Of a stretch of DNA of 64,000 nucleotides, positions 60,187 to 64,000 are shown one piece after another. Origin of the DNA: Candidatus Roseilinea sp. NK_OTU-006 (GTDB lineage Bacteria; Chloroflexota; Anaerolineae; J036; Brachytrichaceae); contig NZ_JAAFGM010000007.1 in the NCBI RefSeq assembly GCF_012931985.1, forward strand, positions 1-64,000, read 5' to 3'. Every line of letters begins with the position of its first letter. Within the stretch, counting starts at the first letter, position 1. The notes beneath the pieces were generated by a model. That model was not told the DNA's origin. It ran no database searches and worked only from the letters and a program-made list of their open reading frames with translations. The position numbers were made by a program, and so were the translations under genes.

Positions 60187-63100
60187 TCACTCCGCGCGCA
60201 TCACCACCGGCAACCACAGCCGGTAGGCCGACAGACCGACGCGCGCCTGCACCGGCGGGCGATGCACCGTCTCGCGGCCGGCGGTGTCCACGTCGGCCAG
60301 CCAGTACCACCACACGCCGTCGTCGGGCGCGGTATCCACGTAGGCATAGCTCGCCCCGCTCGTCCCGCCCATGGCAGCCGGCACGCTGGCGATCAGCACC
60401 GCCTGGCCGAAGTCGTTGGCCGGCGCGCGGTACAACCGGAAGGCGAAGTTGTCTTGTTCAGTCTCGGTCTCCCAGGCCAGCGTCACCTGCCGGCCGCTCA
60501 CGGCGCTCACGTAGAACGCCCGCAGCGTCACTGCGGTCGGCACGCCGATCACCTCAACCTGATCGCTCGGCTCATTGGTCGGATTGTCGTGCGCATCGCG
60601 CGTGCCTTCGCCGATGACGGCATAGTTCGTCGTGCTCACGATGTCGGTGATCACGCGGAAGGTGACGGTGATGACATAGCTCTGGCCCGGCAACAGCGGC
60701 GCGCCGAAGCCGTGCGGGCCGGCAGCGGTCAGGTCGTCCCATCGCAACTCACCGGGGTCTATGACGTTCGGCGCCGGCGTCGCGTGGGTGTAGCTGAGCA
60801 CGCCATCGTCGAATTGGTCAACCACCCGCAGCGTGGTGATTGCGCTTGGGCCGGTGTTGGTGACGCGAATGGTGAAGGTGATGAAGTTCGGCGCGATCAG
60901 GTCGGTGTCATAGCCCACCAGTTGTTTCTGGATCGCCACCGTGGGTTGCACGGGAGTGACGTACCAGTCACTGATATTGTTGGCCGGGTCGTCGCCAGGG
61001 GTGTCGGTGGTCACCACTGCATTGTTGATCAGCAGCACGCCATAGGTTGCTAAAGGCGAGATGCGCACCACCACCGTGATCACGACGTGCTGGCCAACGC
61101 TCAAATCGCCCAGCAGCCAGGTGAGGATCGAGCCGCTCACGCTGTTGGGCGCAGGCGTTGCGCTCAGGTAGACCATTTGGGAATCCAGCGTGTCGGTGAC
61201 GATCACGTTTTGCGCAACGCTGGGGCCGAAGTTGGTGATATGCAAGGTGAAGGTCACCGTCGCGCCGGGCACGGTGATCGAGGTGTCGCTGTGCTTATGC
61301 AGCGCCACCTCGGCGCGCGCCTGAACCGGCGTGGAGATCACGTCGGTGTTATTGGCCGGATCGTCGCCGGCGGTGGAAGTGCTCGCCGTCGCCGTGTTCG
61401 TGATCAGCGCGCCGCTGGGCAGGGCCGGGCTGACCAGGACGGTCACGGTCAAGATCGCGCTCTGGCCGGCCGGCAGCGCGCCCAAGGCCCAGGTGATCAC
61501 CTTGCCGCTCACGCCGCTGGCCGGCGGCGTCGTCGCGAGCAGGCTCACCTCCGGCGGCAATGTGTCGGTCACCACGACGTTTTGGGCATCGCTGGGGCCG
61601 GCGTTCGTCACCACCAGCGCGTAGGTCAGCACGGCGCCGGCCTCAACCACGGTTGGCGTGGCCGTCTTGTGCAGCATCAGCTCGGCCAGGGCTTGCGTCG
61701 GCGTGTCTATCGAGTCCGTATCGGTCAAGCCGCTGCCGTCAGCGATGACGACGACATTGGTGAGCAGCGTGCCCGTCGGCACATCGCTGGCCACGCTCAC
61801 CACGACGGTCAGCGCACCGTTGGCCGGCGGGTTCAGCGTCCCCAGCGACCAGGTGACCACATTGCCGCCGACGCCGCAGGCCGGCGCGCAGCTCTGGACG
61901 GTGACGCTGGGCGGCAGCGTGTCGGTCACGACGACCGCCGGCGCCGGCGCATTGCCGCCGACGGTGTAGTGCAACGTGTAGGTCAACACGCCGCCCGCCG
62001 TAGCCACCGGCGGCGTAGCGACTTTGGTCACGCTCAGCGCGTGGCTGCTGGTCACCGTGCTGGTGGTGGTGTCGGTGCTGGTCAATCCGCCGGTCTCACT
62101 CAACAGCGCGGTGTTGACGATCTGCGTGCCGTTGGGCAATGGGCTGCTGATCTGCACCACCAGCGTCACCATGCCGACGGCCTGGGTCACGCCGCTGCCA
62201 GGCGGCAACAGGTCGCCCAGTTGCCACACCACCGGGCCGCTGTTGCCAAGGCCGGGGTGGCTGGTGGGCGGCGGTATGGCCGTGAAGAATGTGGTGTGGG
62301 CCGGCGTGGTGTCGCTCAGCGCTACGCCCAACGCCGGCGCGTCGCCCGTGAGCGTGTAGCGCAGCGTGTAGGTGAGCAGACCGCCCGCCGTGGCCGGCTC
62401 CGGCTCGGCCGATTTGGTCACCTGCAACGCCAACGATGAGACCACGGTGTCCGTCACCGTCGCGCTCGTCGGCGTTGTTACCTCGGTGCTGGTGACCGAC
62501 GCTGTGTTGGAGAGCACCAACCCGTTCGTGAGCGGCAGATGGACCGTCACCGCAAAGCTCAACGTCACCGGCGCGCCCGGCGGCAGCGTGTTGATCGTCC
62601 AGCTCAGCAACGGCAGCGCGGCGTCGCTGTTGGCGTCGCCGCCGGCAATCGAGCCGGGCACATAGCCGGTGTGGGCCGGCAGGCTGTCGCTCACCGTGAC
62701 GGCGTTGGCCACGGCGTTGCCCGCGTTTTGCACCACGATGACGTAGCTCAACACATCGCCGGGTTGCAACGGGGCGCCGTTGGCATCTACGCTTTGCTTG
62801 CTGAGCAGCAACACCGGCGCGCTGCCCACCGTGGTGGTCGCGGTGTCGGTGTCGGTGACGCCGTGGCTGCTGGTGACATGCGCCGTGTTGACGATCGGCG
62901 TGCCATTGGGCAAGGGGCTGGTCACCTGCACCACCAGCGTCACCACGCGCGACGCGCCGACATCGAGCGCGCCCAACGTCCAGCTCACCACGCCGCCGGA
63001 CTCGCCGCACGGCGCGGGGCCGCAGCTCACGTAGCCGGTATTGGCCGGCACCAGGTCGGTGATCACCACGCCGGTGGCCGAGACTAAACCGCTGTTGGTC

Positions 63101-64000
63101 ACCGTCAGCGTGTAGGTCAGCAGCTCGCCCGCTTGCACGATGAACGGCGCAGACTTGCTCAGGTCGAGCGCCGATTGGCCCAGTTGAACGCGCGTGGTGT
63201 CGGTAATCGGGCCGTAGTCGCGCTCGCCGGGCGTAGGGCCGGGCAGCGATGACCAGCCGGCCGCCGCCAGGTTGTCCTCGACCGCGCCGGGCGGCGCGTC
63301 GGCGTCCACCTGCGCGGTGTAGGTAATCACCAGGGCGCTGCCGGGCGGCAGCGAAATGCCCAGGCCAAAGGTGATGGCGAAGTGACCGCTGAGCGCCTCG
63401 TAACTGGTCAGATAGTCGCCCGATCCCAACGCAGCGCCATCCAGGGTCAGCCCAATCAACACGGGCGGTGCGGCGCGCATGTGCAGCGGCAAGGTGTCGC
63501 TGAAGACCAGGTCGTAGGCCGCCGAGACCGTCACCCCGTTCGCGTTGGTGAGGCGCACGGTGTAGGTCACAAGCTGGCCGGCCCCGACGACGCTGCCGCT
63601 GGGCGGCTGGCTGGCCTTGAGCAGCGCGAGCGCCGGCTCGGTCACCGTCACCTGCGTCTGGTTGGAGAGCGTCGGCCCGCCGTCCTGATGGCGCAGCGTG
63701 GCGACGTTGGTCAAAACGTCGCCCGCATTCGCGCCCAGCGGCGAGGAGACCACCGCCGTCACGGTGATCAGGCGCTGTTCGCCGGCGGGGATGCTGGCAA
63801 AGGTCACGGTGAAGGCACTGCCAACGACCACCGCGCTGCCGCCCGGCGCGTTGACGCTGTGGAGTTGCACGCGCGCGTCGAGCTGGTCGGTCACCGTCAC
63901 GGCATAGAGCGCGCTGGTGATCGGCGGCTCCGGCACGACCAAGACGTAGGTCACCACGCTGCCCAGCGTCGCCGTGGGTGGTGTGACCGACTTGAGCAGC
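60187..64000 (-). CDS. Giant DUF11-repeat surface protein (5' end outside window)
   Basis: At least 1,270 residues are encoded; the reading frame continues beyond the window edge (LLKSVTPPTATLGS before VVTYVLVV), so the true start is not seen. Nine DUF11 domains of about 110-140 aa follow one another, each starting with the pattern (L/V)xxxKxxxPxxxxxGxxxTYTxxVTN and containing VxxTDTLP. The C-terminal 120 residues form an FN3-like domain (VTLAWETETEQDNFAFRLYRAP) and end WLPVVMRAE. Such repeats build adhesive or envelope stalks. First visible gene of the operon with C25 peptidase, LPGTG protein and sortase. Confidence 0.9.
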   Translation of the reverse strand, partial: LLKSVTPPTATLGSVVTYVLVVPEPPITSALYAVTVTDQLDARVQLHSVNAPGGSAVVVGSAFTVTFASIPAGEQRLITVTAVVSSPLGANAGDVLTNVATLRHQDGGPTLSNQTQVTVTEPALALLKASQPPSGSVVGAGQLVTYTVRLTNANGVTVSAAYDLVFSDTLPLHMRAAPPVLIGLTLDGAALGSGDYLTSYEALSGHFAITFGLGISLPPGSALVITYTAQVDADAPPGAVEDNLAAAGWSSLPGPTPGERDYGPITDTTRVQLGQSALDLSKSAPFIVQAGELLTYTLTVTNSGLVSATGVVITDLVPANTGYVSCGPAPCGESGGVVSWTLGALDVGASRVVTLVVQVTSPLPNGTPIVNTAHVTSSHGVTDTDTATTTVGSAPVLLLSKQSVDANGAPLQPGDVLSYVIVVQNAGNAVANAVTVSDSLPAHTGYVPGSIAGGDANSDAALPLLSWTINTLPPGAPVTLSFAVTVHLPLTNGLVLSNTASVTSTEVTTPTSATVTDTVVSSLALQVTKSAEPEPATAGGLLTYTLRYTLTGDAPALGVALSDTTPAHTTFFTAIPPPTSHPGLGNSGPVVWQLGDLLPPGSGVTQAVGMVTLVVQISSPLPNGTQIVNTALLSETGGLTSTDTTTSTVTSSHALSVTKVATPPVATAGGVLTYTLHYTVGGNAPAPAVVVTDTLPPSVTVQSCAPACGVGGNVVTWSLGTLNPPANGALTVVVSVASDVPTGTLLTNVVVIADGSGLTDTDSIDTPTQALAELMLHKTATPTVVEAGAVLTYALVVTNAGPSDAQNVVVTDTLPPEVSLLATTPPASGVSGKVITWALGALPAGQSAILTVTVLVSPALPSGALITNTATASTSTAGDDPANNTDVISTPVQARAEVALHKHSDTSITVPGATVTFTLHITNFGPSVAQNVIVTDTLDSQMVYLSATPAPNSVSGSILTWLLGDLSVGQHVVITVVVRISPLATYGVLLINNAVVTTDTPGDDPANNISDWYVTPVQPTVAIQKQLVGYDTDLIAPNFITFTIRVTNTGPSAITTLRVVDQFDDGVLSYTHATPAPNVIDPGELRWDDLTAAGPHGFGAPLLPGQSYVITVTFRVITDIVSTTNYAVIGEGTRDAHDNPTNEPSDQVEVIGVPTAVTLRAFYVSAVSGRQVTLAWETETEQDNFAFRLYRAPANDFGQAVLIASVPAAMGGTSGASYAYVDTAPDDGVWWYWLADVDTAGRETVHRPPVQARVGLSAYRLWLPVVMRAE

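Overview
The window looks like one contiguous stretch of a GC-rich bacterial chromosome, most likely from the Chloroflexota (Anaerolineae-like). That placement is an inference. It rests on exported proteins carrying a Y/W-L-P-x-x-x-R signature, a DUF11/C25 peptidase/sortase surface cluster, a ba3-type oxidase, a two-subunit KorAB and a class II (GlpX) fructose bisphosphatase. No rRNA gene, CRISPR array, prophage or intact insertion sequence is visible. One tRNA gene (Pro, TGG) is present.

Layout. 1-6.3 kb: an exported subtilase, then on the minus strand ndk-gltX, a TPR protein and an RRM RNA-binding protein. 6.7-9.8 kb: a copper module, csoR divergent from copZ-copA around a 34-bp palindrome. 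9.9-16.8 kb: ALDH7-type dehydrogenase, aldo/keto reductase, HAD phosphatase, NAD(P)H-hydrate repair enzyme, transketolase. 17-21.9 kb: a decayed PQQ sugar dehydrogenase, a CNNM/CorC-like membrane protein, and a lone nuoN between two hypothetical genes. 21.9-25 kb: rho, glpX, tRNA-Pro. 25-34.8 kb: small membrane/envelope genes, a class III aminotransferase, an HNH nuclease overlapping a glycosidase, a kinase-like protein, an isoaspartyl peptidase and uvrB. 35-37.8 kb: a sugar-acid-type cluster (SDR, HpcH aldolase, 2-hydroxyacid dehydrogenase) next to a wrecked sugar-ABC permease. 37.8-43.4 kb: globin, esterase, solo trpB, SH3 lipoprotein, TrmI, YqeC. 43.6-47 kb: a complete ba3 oxidase operon (subunit IIa, CoxB, CoxA, SCO), including a 56-residue subunit. 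47.2-51.1 kb: korA-korB with a GntR regulator. 51.3-55.9 kb: a ClpC-like ATPase with a degenerate first ATPase domain, ahcY, a DUF971 protein. 56-64 kb: a surface operon read on the minus strand (giant DUF11 protein, C25 peptidase, small DUF11 protein ending LPGTGRR, sortase).

How it fits together. The gene set suggests an aerobic or microaerobic heterotroph. It has ferredoxin-linked 2-oxoacid oxidation, a high-affinity terminal oxidase with its own copper chaperone, and copper export. Carbon handling includes gluconeogenic and pentose-phosphate steps.

The two most unusual signals are (1) 7-bp-periodic repeat tracts, some with inverted-repeat ends, sitting between genes and in frame inside trpB, the clpC-like gene and probably nnr; and (2) the sortase/LPGTG/C25/DUF11 operon together with the shared LP-x-x-x-R signature in exported proteins.
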